Shown: positions 1 to 9,054 of the stretch, piece by piece
Layout: every line of letters begins with the position of its first letter
Numbering within the stretch: the first letter of the stretch is position 1
Source: Homoserinimonas sedimenticola
GTDB taxonomy: Bacteria > Actinomycetota > Actinomycetes > Actinomycetales > Microbacteriaceae
DNA: 64,000 nt
Direction: 5' to 3'
NCBI RefSeq assembly: GCF_026094475.1
Contig: NZ_JAPELL010000001.1
Coordinates: 952,316-1,016,315, forward strand
Notes under the pieces: model-generated
What the model saw: only the letters and a program-made list of their open reading frames with translations
Databases searched by the model: none
What the model was told of the DNA's origin: nothing
Made by a program: the position numbers and the translations under genes

Positions 1-218
1 ATCACGGCGGCCGCGATGGCGAGGAGGTTGGCGCTGCTGCCCGAGTTGACCATGACGCCGTAGCCGGCGCCGAAGTGCGCCGCGAACTCCGACTCGAACT
101 GCTTCACGAGGGGCCCCATCGTGAAGCGGCCGCTCTCGACGACGCGCTGAATGGCGGTGTATTCGGCCTCGTCCCAGCTCGAGGTCGCGAGCGGGAATCC
201 CTGGGGTGCGTCGGTCAT
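1..218 (-). CDS. DegT/DnrJ/EryC1/StrS-family sugar 3-dehydrase or aminotransferase (5' part only)
   Basis: Only the first 72 or so codons are inside the window; the gene runs off the left edge. The visible N-terminus has the spacing F-TMG-V-FE-EFA-FG followed by VMVNSGSSANLL. That block is typical of the PLP/PMP-dependent family that includes the CDP-4-keto-6-deoxyglucose 3-dehydrase RfbH and the GDP-linked ColD, and is less typical of plain sugar aminotransferases. The ATG at 218 overlaps the stop of the upstream reductase gene (ATGA), so the two are co-transcribed and probably act on one deoxysugar nucleotide. The catalytic Lys/His position lies outside the window, so dehydrase and aminotransferase cannot be separated here. 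Confidence 0.8.
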   Translation of the reverse strand, partial: MTDAPQGFPLATSSWDEAEYTAIQRVVESGRFTMGPLVKQFESEFAAHFGAGYGVMVNSGSSANLLAIAAAV

Positions 219-1159
219 GTGGCGGTTCCTTGATCGGGGGGTGTCGCGGCCAGGTAGGCCGCATAGCTCGCGGCGTAGCCGTCGTCGAGGGTCGTGCTGG
301 GGTCCCAGCCGAGGGCGCGGGCGCGACTGGAGTCGAGCAGCCGCTGCATGACGCCGGACGGCTTCGTGGTGTCGTATTCGAACTCCCCGCCGAAGCCGAC
401 GGCCCTGGCCGCCGCTTCATAGTAGTCGCGGATGCTGTGGTCGACTCCGACGCCGAGGTTCAGCATCGCGGGCCACGCCTCGAGGGCGCCGACCTGGGAG
501 ATCAGCCAGGCCGCGAGGTCCGGGGCGTAGGTGAATTCGCGCCGGGCTGTGCCATCTCCCCACACCGAGACGGTGTCGTCACCTGCACGCACAGCGGCGT
601 GCGCCTTTGCGATGGTCGAGGCGACGAGGTGGGCACGCCCGGGGCGGAAGTCGTCGCCGGGGCCGTAGAGGTTGCTGGGGACTGCTGCGCGGTAGGCCCA
701 TCCGTATTGGCGGCTCGTGTACTCGCAGAGCTTGGTGCCCGTGATCTTGGCGAGCGCGTAGCCCTCGTTGGCCCCCTCGAGCGGCCCGGCCAGCAGCCGC
801 TCCTCGACGATGGGCTGCTCCACCTCGGCGGGATAGATGGCGCCGCTCGAGATGTAGAGGAACTCGGGCACCTCGGCCGCGATCGCCGCCGAGATGACAC
901 TGCTGTCGAGCTGGATGTTCTCCTGCAGGAAGCTCGCGGGGCGCTCGAGCTTCTCGGTGATCCCCGCGACACGGGCGGCCGCGTGGATGATCGAGTCGGG
1001 GCGGATGCTCGCAATCGCCTCGGCCGTCGCAGCCGCGTCCCGCAGGTCCACCTCGGCGCGAGTCAGGGCGACGAGCTCGTCGCCGGGCCGGATGGTGTCC
1101 CACTGCTGCACGATGCTCGATCCGAGCATCCCGGCGGCGCCGGTGACGACGACTCTCAT
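215..1159 (-). CDS. GDP-L-fucose synthase-like NAD(P)-dependent epimerase/reductase
   Basis: An SDR-family nucleotide-sugar enzyme of 314 residues. The N-terminal Rossmann motif GAAGMLG is at about residues 8-14. The catalytic set is visible as YISSGAIYP (Ser) and YALAKITG (Tyr-x3-Lys), followed by the family block PSNLYGPGDDF. Together these match GDP-fucose synthase (WcaG/Fcl), which epimerises and reduces GDP-4-keto-6-deoxymannose. I chose the ATG at 1159 because the Rossmann strand starts directly after it; an upstream in-frame start at 1201 adds 14 unlikely residues. Since no GDP-mannose 4,6-dehydratase is in view and the next gene looks like RfbH/ColD, a ColC-like role in a 3,6-dideoxy sugar is an alternative. 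Confidence 0.82.
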   Translation of the reverse strand: MRVVVTGAAGMLGSSIVQQWDTIRPGDELVALTRAEVDLRDAAATAEAIASIRPDSIIHAAARVAGITEKLERPASFLQENIQLDSSVISAAIAAEVPEFLYISSGAIYPAEVEQPIVEERLLAGPLEGANEGYALAKITGTKLCEYTSRQYGWAYRAAVPSNLYGPGDDFRPGRAHLVASTIAKAHAAVRAGDDTVSVWGDGTARREFTYAPDLAAWLISQVGALEAWPAMLNLGVGVDHSIRDYYEAAARAVGFGGEFEYDTTKPSGVMQRLLDSSRARALGWDPSTTLDDGYAASYAAYLAATPPDQGTAT

Positions 1160-1261
1160 CAGCAGTGACTTCGCGATTCGGCACAGTCCACTACGAGACA
1201 ACGACGCAGGTGCATGAAGCCGAGCTTACTTGAGCAGCCTCGGCCCGCTCGCATCGGTGAG

Positions 1262-1267
1262 TAGGCT
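1262..1267 (+). promoter_or_regulatory. Candidate -10 box (TAGGCT) for a leaderless GT2 transcript
   Basis: TAGGCT ends 8 bases before the GTG at 1276, and no Shine-Dalgarno sequence precedes that start. A transcript starting about 7 bases after the box would begin at or next to the start codon. I see no convincing -35 box. The same kind of hexamer near a start occurs at 2220, 25156 and 44602. Confidence 0.4.
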
Positions 1268-1275
1268 GGATCATC

Positions 1276-2196
1276 GTGACGACAGCAGAGCGAGCGAGCG
1301 CAACAGGCGAGATCCTGGACATCATGATGCCCTACTGGGGCAGTCCCGAGCACTTCATGATCGCTGTCGAGAGCGTGTTGGCGCAGGACGATCCGAACTG
1401 GCGCCTCACGATCGTGGATGATGTGTACCCGGATGCCATGCCTGGTGAGTGGGCTTCGTCGATCGAAGACAGCCGCGTCACCTACATCCGGAACGAGGAG
1501 AACCTGCGCCCCAGCCGCAACTACAACAAGTGCGTGGGGCTCGCGAAGAGCGAGTTCGTCGTGATCATGGGCTGCGACGACATCATGCTGCCGGGCTATG
1601 TGGGAAGGATCCGAAGGCTCATCGCTGACTTTCCCGATGCCGACATCATCCAGCCGGGCGTCACCGTGATCGATGAGAACGGCACTCCCGTCTCCCCTCT
1701 CGCCGACCGTGTCAAGGCTGTCTACCGACCGCACGGTAGCGGTGCCCGGCGTTACGAGGGTGAGACCATTGCAACGAGCCTTCTCCGCGGGTTCTGGCCG
1801 TACTTCCCCAGCGTCGCCTGGCGCACGTCAAGGGTCGCTTCGGGCTTCCGCACGGATCTGGACGTCACGCAGGATCTCGCCATGATGTTCGAGATCATCT
1901 CGAACGGTGGGTCGATGGTGGTGGACGACGAGGTCGTCTTCGCCTACCGCCGCCACTCGGCGAGCGTCTCGGCCGTCACGGGGCCGGACGGCTCGAAGTT
2001 TCGGCAGGAGCGGGTCCTCTTCCGAGAAGCCGAAGCCTCGTGCCGCGAGCTGGGATGGCGGCACGCCGCCCGTGCGGCGCATAATCACACGTCGTCTCGG
2101 CTGCACGCTCTCACCGAGTTGCCCGGGGCGATCGCCTCGCGGAACACGACCGGGATGCGCACCCTCACCCGCCACATCCTCGGGCTTCCGTACTGA
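1276..2196 (+). CDS. Family 2 glycosyltransferase
   Basis: A 306-residue inverting GT-A glycosyltransferase. The N-terminal nucleotide-binding block (IMMPYWGSPE, then LTIVDDVYPD at about 45-53) and the metal-binding GCDD at about 99-102 are both present. An acidic TQDLAMM segment further on fits the acceptor/catalytic-base region. It has no membrane segments, so it should act on the cytoplasmic face on a lipid-linked acceptor. It starts with GTG at 1276 and is divergent from the reductase gene. The sugar transferred cannot be read from sequence. Confidence 0.85.
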   Translation: MTTAERASATGEILDIMMPYWGSPEHFMIAVESVLAQDDPNWRLTIVDDVYPDAMPGEWASSIEDSRVTYIRNEENLRPSRNYNKCVGLAKSEFVVIMGCDDIMLPGYVGRIRRLIADFPDADIIQPGVTVIDENGTPVSPLADRVKAVYRPHGSGARRYEGETIATSLLRGFWPYFPSVAWRTSRVASGFRTDLDVTQDLAMMFEIISNGGSMVVDDEVVFAYRRHSASVSAVTGPDGSKFRQERVLFREAEASCRELGWRHAARAAHNHTSSRLHALTELPGAIASRNTTGMRTLTRHILGLPY

Positions 2197-2219
2197 CACG
2201 CCACCCGACTCCGCGCCGA

Positions 2220-2225
2220 TAGACT
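2220..2225 (+). promoter_or_regulatory. Candidate -10 box (TAGACT) before the second GT2 gene
   Basis: TAGACT lies only 2 bases before the GTG at 2227 and 8 bases before a second in-frame GTG at 2233. A start site about 7 bases downstream of the box would give a leaderless message beginning at 2232-2233, which favours the second GTG. No -35 box is obvious. Confidence 0.35.
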
Positions 2226-2226
2226 C

Positions 2227-2967
2227 GTGCCCGTGTCACCAGACTCGTCCCGCATCCTCATCGTGATGCCTGCATTCAACGAGCAGGCGTCTGTCGCGGC
2301 GGTCGTCCGCGAGGTCCGCGAGAAGGTCCCGGATGCGTCGATTCTCGTGGTCGATGATGGTTCGAAGGATGCCACGAGCCGCGAGGCACGCAAGGCCGGA
2401 GCGCTCGTCGCGACGCTTCCATTCAATCTCGGCGTCGGGGGTGCGATGCGGGTCGGGTTTCGGCATGCCCTCACCCACGGCTTCGAGGCGGTCGTACAGG
2501 TCGATTCCGACGGCCAGCACGATCCCGCGGGAGTTCCCGCACTGCTGCGCGAACTCGAGTCCGCCGACCTCGTGCTCGGTGCTCGCTTCGCCGGAGAGGG
2601 AGACTACCGAGTGAGGGGCCCTCGACAGTGGGCGATGAAGCTGCTTGCGATCGTGCTGAGCCGCACATCCCGCGCGAAGCTCACCGACACGACCTCTGGC
2701 TTTCGTGCTTCGGGTCCCCGTGCCATCCGGCTCTTTGCCGAACACTATCCGGCGGAGTACCTCGGAGACACGATCGAGGCTCTCGTGATCGCCTCACGCT
2801 CGGGTCTCATCGTCCGGCAGGTGCCCGTCGCCATGCGCGTTCGCGCCGGTGGCGTACCTTCGCACAACCCCTTCAAAGCCGCCGCCTACCTGGGGCGTGC
2901 GACCCTCGCACTGCTCGTCGCTTTCATGAGGCCACGGTCTACCTACGGCGTGGCGGTCGAGCGGTGA
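2227..2967 (+). CDS. Family 2 glycosyltransferase, polyprenyl-phosphate sugar transferase type
   Basis: A 246-residue protein resembling dolichol/polyprenyl-phosphate mannosyl- or glucosyltransferases. VMPAFNEQ, VVDDGSKD (about 42-48) and the DSDGQHDP block (about 93-100) are hallmarks of that subgroup. It lacks the C-terminal membrane helices found in some members. Its stop overlaps the start of a DUF2304 gene (GTGA), a pairing that is common for this GT2 subgroup and suggests a membrane complex. The GTG at 2233 is a credible alternative start (see the -10 box at 2220). Confidence 0.85.
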   Translation: MPVSPDSSRILIVMPAFNEQASVAAVVREVREKVPDASILVVDDGSKDATSREARKAGALVATLPFNLGVGGAMRVGFRHALTHGFEAVVQVDSDGQHDPAGVPALLRELESADLVLGARFAGEGDYRVRGPRQWAMKLLAIVLSRTSRAKLTDTTSGFRASGPRAIRLFAEHYPAEYLGDTIEALVIASRSGLIVRQVPVAMRVRAGGVPSHNPFKAAAYLGRATLALLVAFMRPRSTYGVAVER

Positions 2968-3332
2968 CTCTCACAAGCTACATCTTCGGCATCGCGTCGG
3001 CGTTGCTCATTCTTGTTGTCGTCGTCGAGATGCTCCGACGTCATCTGCTGCGGGAACGTCACGCCATCTGGTGGTTCATTGCAGGCGTGCTGGCGCTGAC
3101 CGCCGGGGTGTTCCCCCAGACACTCGAATGGGCGTCGGATGTCATCGGTATCGAGGTCCCTCTCAATCTCGTGTTCTTCGTGAGCATCACGATCCTGTTC
3201 TTCGTCTGCCTTCAGGCAAGCGCGGAGCTGACACGCCTCGAGGCGCGCACGCGTACCCTGGCCGAGCGAGTTGCTCTCATCGAGATGGAGTTGGAGAGCC
3301 AGCGTGAACGCAGCACCGACGACGCCGACTGA
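2964..3332 (+). CDS. DUF2304-family small membrane protein
   Basis: A 122-residue protein with three predicted helices (about 3-22, 36-53 and 66-86), followed by a charged, Arg/Glu-rich coiled-coil-like tail. Size, order of helices and position directly after a polyprenyl-phosphate GT2 fit DUF2304. The GTG at 2964 overlaps the upstream stop by 3 bases, implying translational coupling. DUF2304 has no established activity; a partner or anchor of the soluble GT2 is an inference from gene order. Confidence 0.78.
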   Translation: MTLTSYIFGIASALLILVVVVEMLRRHLLRERHAIWWFIAGVLALTAGVFPQTLEWASDVIGIEVPLNLVFFVSITILFFVCLQASAELTRLEARTRTLAERVALIEMELESQRERSTDDAD

Positions 3333-4812
3333 CCGGGGTTTCACGCGACCATTCCTGGCGGCGTGGGCTGCCTTGTGCCTCCTGATGACCCTGTGGTCAA
3401 TTGCGACGCCGATCGGAGCAGCCCCTGACGAACCGGCGCACCTGATCAAGGCCGCGTCCGTCGCACGTGGAGAGTTCATCGGCGAGCGGGGCAGTTTCGG
3501 TCATATCGTCGACGTGCCGCAGTACGTCTCCTTCACACATGCCCAGACGTGCTTCGCTTTCGACTCGAGGGAGGAAGCGGACTGCGCGGAGCCGGCACCT
3601 GAGCCGAGCGACGCCATCGTGCCGGGATCGACGACGGCGGGCCTCTACAACCCTCTCTATTACGCGCTCGTCGGCTGGCCGTCACTGCTCCTCGACGACA
3701 GCTCTGGGATCTACGGCATGCGGATCGCCAGTGCACTCCTCGTCTCTGGTTTCCTCGCCCTCGCAGTGGGTCTCGTCTGCACGTGGCGTCGCCGACTTCT
3801 GCCGCTCATCGGGCTGGCCGTCGCAGCCACGCCCATGGTCCTTTTCCTGGGTGGCACAGTGAACCCGAACGCGCTCGAGATCACGGCCACCCTGGCCGCG
3901 TTCGCTGGAATGCTCACGATCATTCGCGAACGGGAGAGACCGCTCGCGCCTCTCGCGGGCGTGGTGCTGGCGGGAGCCGCAGTGGCCGCCAACATGCGTG
4001 GACTCTCGGTGCTGTGGCTTGTCGTCGCGATCCTCGCTCCCCTCGTGCTCGCATCCGGTCACCAGATCGTCGAGCTGCTGCGTCGCCGTCCGATCCAGGT
4101 TGCGATCGCCGGTAGCGCACTCGCCGTTCTCGCCGCGGCGATCTGGCTCTTCTCGACGAATTCCCTGGGCGCAGCGGTGAATGACCCTCTCACCGAGACC
4201 ATCGCGCCCGGTGTCGGCGCCCCGTGGTACTACGGCGCTTGGTGGACCTTCCAGGCCACACTCGAGCATCTGCAGAGTGCCGTCGGAATCTTCGGGTGGC
4301 TCGACGCACCGGCGCCCCTCTTCGTCTTCGCCGTCTGGATCGCACTCGCAGGGGGCCTCCTCCTGTTGGGCGCCCTCCTCCTGCGCGGGCGGCACCTCGT
4401 CTTCGCCTTCCTACTTGTCGCCTCCACCGTGGCCCTACCGCCGCTCGTGCAGGCGGCGTACATCTCGGGAGGCGGACTGATCTGGCAGGGTCGCTACATC
4501 CTTCCCGTCTTCGTCTGTGCTGCCCTCGGCGTCGCAACTGTGCTGTCGGACGTGCTGCGCCCCACCCCGGGCGTGACCGTGCGCGCCACCATCCTCGTCG
4601 TGTCGCTCTGGTCTGTGGCCCAGGTTCATGCCTTTGCCACGGCGATTCGCCGCTATGCCGTGGGACTTGATGCGAGCTGGGCCGACCTTGTGACGGCCGC
4701 CGAGTGGGTGCCCCCGGGAGGTCTGCTCCTGTCGCTGGGCGGCATGGTGGTGGTCTCGGCCGCGCTCGTTGCGGGCGCTGTCGTCGCAGTGCGCCGGTTC
4801 AGTAGGGCGTGA
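3304..4812 (+). CDS. DUF2142-family polytopic membrane protein, possible glycosyltransferase
   Basis: A membrane protein of about 502 residues with roughly ten or more helices. After the first helix it carries PIGAAPDEPAHLIKA, the Asp-Glu-Pro-x-His signature of DUF2142, a family found in polysaccharide loci and thought to resemble GT-C glycosyltransferases using lipid-phosphate sugars. That would pair well with the upstream GT2/DUF2304 set. The GTG at 3304 is chosen because the hydrophobic N-terminus follows closely; this start lies inside the end of DUF2304 (29-base overlap). The 3' end overlaps the convergent gene by 14 bases. Confidence 0.75.
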   Translation: MNAAPTTPTDRGFTRPFLAAWAALCLLMTLWSIATPIGAAPDEPAHLIKAASVARGEFIGERGSFGHIVDVPQYVSFTHAQTCFAFDSREEADCAEPAPEPSDAIVPGSTTAGLYNPLYYALVGWPSLLLDDSSGIYGMRIASALLVSGFLALAVGLVCTWRRRLLPLIGLAVAATPMVLFLGGTVNPNALEITATLAAFAGMLTIIRERERPLAPLAGVVLAGAAVAANMRGLSVLWLVVAILAPLVLASGHQIVELLRRRPIQVAIAGSALAVLAAAIWLFSTNSLGAAVNDPLTETIAPGVGAPWYYGAWWTFQATLEHLQSAVGIFGWLDAPAPLFVFAVWIALAGGLLLLGALLLRGRHLVFAFLLVASTVALPPLVQAAYISGGGLIWQGRYILPVFVCAALGVATVLSDVLRPTPGVTVRATILVVSLWSVAQVHAFATAIRRYAVGLDASWADLVTAAEWVPPGGLLLSLGGMVVVSAALVAGAVVAVRRFSRA

Positions 4813-6664
4813 CTGCCACTCCGAGCTGCGGGCAGGTGGCGTCGACCTCGGCCTCGAGACTCTCGTCGGAGGTGTGGACAATGGTGCCGCCGCCCATGAG
4901 GTCGACGATTGTGCAGAGGTCCTCGGCTTTGCCCGTGTCGTAGCCTCCGTATGCCGCGACCCGCAGTTCCGGATGCTCCGTGAGTGAGTCGGCCCACATC
5001 TGCATGATCCAGAAGTTCACGGTGACCTCGTGCAGTTCCCCCGACCGCCACAGCAGGTGTGGCTGCTCCGGGTCGGAGAGACTCGTGATGGTGTTGACGA
5101 CATCATCGCCGTGACCGAGGAACTCGCCCCTGAGCGTGCTGAGCACCGGCCCGGCTTCAGCCCCTCCGGTGATCGGGCGCGGAATCCAGTAGAGGAAGAA
5201 GACCAGGCTGGCGGCGGCGACTGCCAGGGCTGCTGCCCGCAACGGGCCCCTCGGTACACGGTGCACGATGGCACCCGCGACGACTCCGAGTGACAGCAGC
5301 AGCAGCACGACGGTGATGAGCCAGAAGTACTTGAGCGGGTAGTACGTCCACGGGGTGGGCTGGTGGCGTGACATGAAGAGCAGCACTGCGAGTCCGAGAA
5401 TCGAACCCGTCGCTAGCGCCAGGAGCCCGTAGACAATCGGATGTCGCGGCGTGCGAAAGGCGAGCAGCGCCAGCACGAGGGTCGCGACAAGAATCGCGAA
5501 GAACACCCACCGCGGCACCGAGTGCGCACCGCCGAACGCCGAGAGAAAGTCGGAGAGCGCGATAAAACTCGGCAGTACGACGGCGAGACCATACACAATG
5601 AGCTGCATTCCGCTTGCCAGAACGAGGAAAAGGGAGAGCCGCCTAACGCGGAGGAGACTGCGACGGTGACGAAGGACGAGCACGACGGCGAGTGACGCAG
5701 GGAGCAACACGAACGGGCTCCACACCGTCAGCAGCAGCGTTGCCGTGACGCAGAGCAGGGCGAGGGCGTGTGCGGGGCTCTTCTCCTCCACAAGGTAGGC
5801 GGCGAAGGAGGCGAGAACTACGACCAGGGCGATGTGGGCGTTGAAGAATCCGAACTCCAATGGATACCCCGTGACGAACCACGTGAGCGGCACGAAGGAT
5901 GCCACGGCGCCCACGGCCCCCACCATGACGAGGCCTGCTCCCGCACGTTCCGTGACGGCCGCGGCGACGACTCCCGTGAGCAGGCAAACTCCCGCGATGA
6001 CCATGGCCCACACCCCTGTGAACGCCGTGAGGTCGTGACGAAGGAGGTCGGCGGGCGCGACCGCGTCACGTCCAGGAGCCATTGCCAGCGCGAGCAGGGC
6101 CGAGGGCATCGGAACGGGATTCTCCTCGGGGCCGACAGCGATGCCCGAGTGGTAGAGCACCTGCCGGGCGAACAGCACATTGTTGGCCGAGTCGCCGTGG
6201 ACGACGAGGGAGAGGCGCGACGCCCCCGGTAGCTGGGCGCTCACGAGAGTCAGGGCGATCCAGAACGCGCCGCCGAGTGCAGCGGGCAGCCAGGTGACAA
6301 GCGTGACCGGTCGCGGCCGGGCTGGAGCGACATTGCGCCCCAGCATGACGGCGGCCCCCGCGAGGCCGAAGAGCGTCCATGCGATCGTCACCGAGACGTG
6401 CATCGTCGCGGGAAGGAGAGGCGTGACCATGAGCACGCCGACGATGAGCCACATGGTCGCGAGAAGCGAACCCATGACGGCTGCGAAGGCGCCGACTCTT
6501 GAGGAGACGGCGACGCCCCATGGGAGCGCTGCTGCCGCGAAGAGCGGCCAGAGAGGAAAGCCGGCCAGCGTGGCAGCTGCCGAGGCGATGACCAGGGCAG
6601 CGACGAGTAGTGCGAACCAGGACTCCCGCAGGTGATCGTGCCCCTGCCGCAGCCGTCGCCTCAC
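4799..6664 (-). CDS. Large polytopic membrane protein, unrecognised (GT-C-like or Wzy-like layout)
   Basis: About 621 residues with some fourteen hydrophobic segments and a soluble C-terminal region of about 120 residues. Large periplasmic loops include a VVHGDSANNVLFARQ stretch near residue 160. This architecture occurs in GT-C glycosyltransferases and in actinobacterial O-antigen-type membrane proteins, but I recognise no diagnostic motif. The GTG at 6664 overlaps the stop of the flippase gene (GTGA) and the first helix follows about 12 residues later, which supports that start. Co-transcription with a flippase suggests a role in assembling the same glycan. Confidence 0.7.
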   Translation of the reverse strand: MRRRLRQGHDHLRESWFALLVAALVIASAAATLAGFPLWPLFAAAALPWGVAVSSRVGAFAAVMGSLLATMWLIVGVLMVTPLLPATMHVSVTIAWTLFGLAGAAVMLGRNVAPARPRPVTLVTWLPAALGGAFWIALTLVSAQLPGASRLSLVVHGDSANNVLFARQVLYHSGIAVGPEENPVPMPSALLALAMAPGRDAVAPADLLRHDLTAFTGVWAMVIAGVCLLTGVVAAAVTERAGAGLVMVGAVGAVASFVPLTWFVTGYPLEFGFFNAHIALVVVLASFAAYLVEEKSPAHALALLCVTATLLLTVWSPFVLLPASLAVVLVLRHRRSLLRVRRLSLFLVLASGMQLIVYGLAVVLPSFIALSDFLSAFGGAHSVPRWVFFAILVATLVLALLAFRTPRHPIVYGLLALATGSILGLAVLLFMSRHQPTPWTYYPLKYFWLITVVLLLLSLGVVAGAIVHRVPRGPLRAAALAVAAASLVFFLYWIPRPITGGAEAGPVLSTLRGEFLGHGDDVVNTITSLSDPEQPHLLWRSGELHEVTVNFWIMQMWADSLTEHPELRVAAYGGYDTGKAEDLCTIVDLMGGGTIVHTSDESLEAEVDATCPQLGVAVTPY

Positions 6665-7926
6665 TGCCGCACCTCCCCCACGGGGCGTGCCGCCGGGCTC
6701 GCGAGCCACAGCACGTGCAGGAGGAGCCCAGCGAGCGGCGCGATGACCGTTGCGAGGACGACCCGCAGCACGAGCTCGTCGAGGGGCAGCATCATGACCG
6801 CGACCGTGACCACTGCTGCCGCCATCCATCCCGCGGAATACGCGAAGTGGCCGTCTCTGCCGAGCACGGCCGCGCCGGTCGCGCAGAGTGCGCCGACAAG
6901 AGCGGATGACGCCACCATCAGGGCAATGACGCTTCCGTCGAGCGTGACGGGGGCGCCCGAGACGAAGCCGAACACGGCGGGACCAAGCAGCCAGGCGGCG
7001 AACGCGAGGACGACCCCGCCGGCGGCAAGGATACCCAGGATCGCGAGGAGCAGCCGCGCCTCTCTCTGCCGCCTCTCGCGGAAGCGCACGACGAAGTAGC
7101 TCTGAAGTGCCATGACCGAGACGACGAGCGGGGCGCGGGTGAGGGTGAGGGTGAAGACGAGCTCGCCGATGAGTGCTTCGTCAGCTCCCGGCGAGGTGAC
7201 CCCCAGGAGCAGCGGAAATGCGCTTACGAGCACGGCCGTGGAGACCGCGGCGACGATGGTGCGCGCAACGTTCCACGTGAGGCGACGATATCCGACATCG
7301 ATGTCGCTACGGCCGACGAAGCTCCGGCGGATGCTGGGCCACAGCAGCATGATCGCGAGGGGGAACGGCAGGGCGGCCGCCCAAGCCAGCGCCACGACAT
7401 TAGGGGCGATGAGGAGTACGACTCCTACGAGCGCGAGCCTCACGAGGCCGTCGACGGAAATCATGAGCGCAAGTGCACGCCACTGGCTCACCCCATACAA
7501 GGATCCGCTCAGGGCTGCGACCAGCACATACGCGGCCCCTCCCAACGCGAGGGGCCATACCAGCGCCCACCCCGAGTCCGGAAAGACGGCGTCGACCCAG
7601 ATTGGGGCGGATGCGACCGTGACGGCGAAGACGAGGGCTGCCGCGATCACCGCGAAATTTCGCGTGCGACTGGCGCGCACACGTGTGCCGGCTTCAATGG
7701 GACGGGTGGCACGGGTGACTTCCTGTTGGATGCCCGAGAGCGCACCGACCACGAGGTATAACGCCGCCCAGAAGATGGCGAAGAGTGCGTAGGGAGCGGG
7801 CCCGATCACTCGATACACCAGCCAAGTGACGACGTAACCCGCGGCTCCAGCGACGATGGTCGCCGCGATGATGGGCGTCATGCCCCCCTTCGCCCCGGCT
7901 GGCGATTTCCCCCCGGCCTCGCCCAT
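6661..7926 (-). CDS. Wzx-like polysaccharide flippase (MATE/MVF-like membrane protein)
   Basis: A 421-residue membrane protein with about twelve predicted helices in paired bundles separated by short basic loops (for example FRERRQREAR). This is the usual layout of lipid-linked oligosaccharide flippases. The N-terminal amphipathic stretch and the first helix pair (IIAATIVAGAAGYVVTWLVY) fit the family. The ATG at 7926 lies 8 bases after the epimerase stop. A second, unrelated flippase-like gene at 23232 suggests two different repeat units are exported from this locus. Confidence 0.78.
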   Translation of the reverse strand: MGEAGGKSPAGAKGGMTPIIAATIVAGAAGYVVTWLVYRVIGPAPYALFAIFWAALYLVVGALSGIQQEVTRATRPIEAGTRVRASRTRNFAVIAAALVFAVTVASAPIWVDAVFPDSGWALVWPLALGGAAYVLVAALSGSLYGVSQWRALALMISVDGLVRLALVGVVLLIAPNVVALAWAAALPFPLAIMLLWPSIRRSFVGRSDIDVGYRRLTWNVARTIVAAVSTAVLVSAFPLLLGVTSPGADEALIGELVFTLTLTRAPLVVSVMALQSYFVVRFRERRQREARLLLAILGILAAGGVVLAFAAWLLGPAVFGFVSGAPVTLDGSVIALMVASSALVGALCATGAAVLGRDGHFAYSAGWMAAAVVTVAVMMLPLDELVLRVVLATVIAPLAGLLLHVLWLASPAARPVGEVRQ

Positions 7927-7934
7927 TGTGCCTG

Positions 7935-8999
7935 TCAGACCCTCTCAGCGATCCACTGCTGCAAGCCGGCGATGCCCCGCTCGACGCTCCACTCCGGCTT
8001 CCAGTCAAGCTCCGCCGTCGTGCGTTGAATCGTGCACTCCGCATGCCGCACGTCCCCGTCACGGTACTGCTCCGTGACATGCGGGGCCGGAGCGCCATGG
8101 AAGTCAGCGATGTGCTGAGCGAGTTCGAGGATCGTGGTCCCGACGCCCGACCCCACGTCGAAGGGGGTCGAACCGGTGGCGAGATCGCCGATGACCGTTT
8201 CAAGGGAGGCCGCGACATCCTCGATGTAGACGAAGTCGCGCGTGATGCGACCGTCTTCATAGACGGGGATCGACTCCCCGCGCATCGCCATCTGTGAGAA
8301 GAGAGACACGATGCCCGTGTAGGGGTTGATGAGCGACTGGCCGGGACCGTAGACGTTCTGGAAGCGCAGGATCGTCAGGGCGACATCGTGGGAGGAAGTC
8401 CATGCCGACAGGATGTTCTCCTGCGCGAGCTTGGTGGCGCCGTAGACGCTGGTCGGGGCCGGGCGTGTGCGGGAACCCTCGCTGGGAAGGGGCCGTGCGC
8501 CGGCGAAGTCCCACTCTTTGCGCTCGAACTGGGCATGCGAGCGCTGACCCGGGGCGAAGGTGCTGCCGTCTTCACGCTGCCACTCTCCTTCGCCGTAGAC
8601 GGCGCGGCTGCTGCTGAGGACGAACTGGCGAGGCGTATGACCGGCGCGACCGAACGCATCCAGCATCTGGGTCGTGCCGACGACGTTGACCTCGGCGTGC
8701 CTGGTCGCCTCGTGAAGTGACTGGGCGGTGCCTGTCTCGGCCGCGAGGTGCACGAGGATATCCGGCCGGACGTCGGCGAGGAGGGAGTCCCAGTCGGCGG
8801 CCTTCGTGACGTCGCCATGGACGAGCTCGGCGGCGGGGTGGAGCTCGGCCGGGCGCTCGGCGTTGGGGTGCACCTGCGGGTGCAGATTGTCGAGCACGAC
8901 CCAGCGGTCGGCGCGGGCGGCGAGGCGCTGCGAAAGGGCACAGCCGATGAAGCCGGCGCCCCCCGTGACGAGGACGGTGCCGATGTCAGTAGCGACCAA
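7935..8999 (-). CDS. NAD-dependent nucleotide-sugar epimerase/dehydratase (dTDP-rhamnose 4-epimerase type)
   Basis: About 354 residues. [11 protein letters not shown] is the NAD-binding loop, LSSSRAVYGEG supplies the Ser, SVYGATKLAQEN is the Tyr-x3-Lys active site, and RFQNVYGPGQ and RDFVYIEDVA are extended-SDR landmarks. The overall pattern resembles dTDP-L-rhamnose 4-epimerases. I chose the TTG at 8999 because AAGGAG sits 6 bases upstream and the Rossmann strand follows at once; no ATG or GTG fits as well. The exact substrate is inference, but dTDP-rhamnose genes are in the same locus. Confidence 0.8.
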   Translation of the reverse strand: MVATDIGTVLVTGGAGFIGCALSQRLAARADRWVVLDNLHPQVHPNAERPAELHPAAELVHGDVTKAADWDSLLADVRPDILVHLAAETGTAQSLHEATRHAEVNVVGTTQMLDAFGRAGHTPRQFVLSSSRAVYGEGEWQREDGSTFAPGQRSHAQFERKEWDFAGARPLPSEGSRTRPAPTSVYGATKLAQENILSAWTSSHDVALTILRFQNVYGPGQSLINPYTGIVSLFSQMAMRGESIPVYEDGRITRDFVYIEDVAASLETVIGDLATGSTPFDVGSGVGTTILELAQHIADFHGAPAPHVTEQYRDGDVRHAECTIQRTTAELDWKPEWSVERGIAGLQQWIAERV

Positions 9000-9054
9000 G
9001 TGGGACTCCTTGTGTGGTGAGAGGTTCTTCGACTTTATCGAGCGCGCTGACGCG

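Noticed and set aside
206..1168. A 320-codon open frame on the plus strand
   Set aside because: It is the antisense of the GDP-fucose-synthase-like gene and shows no recognisable domain.
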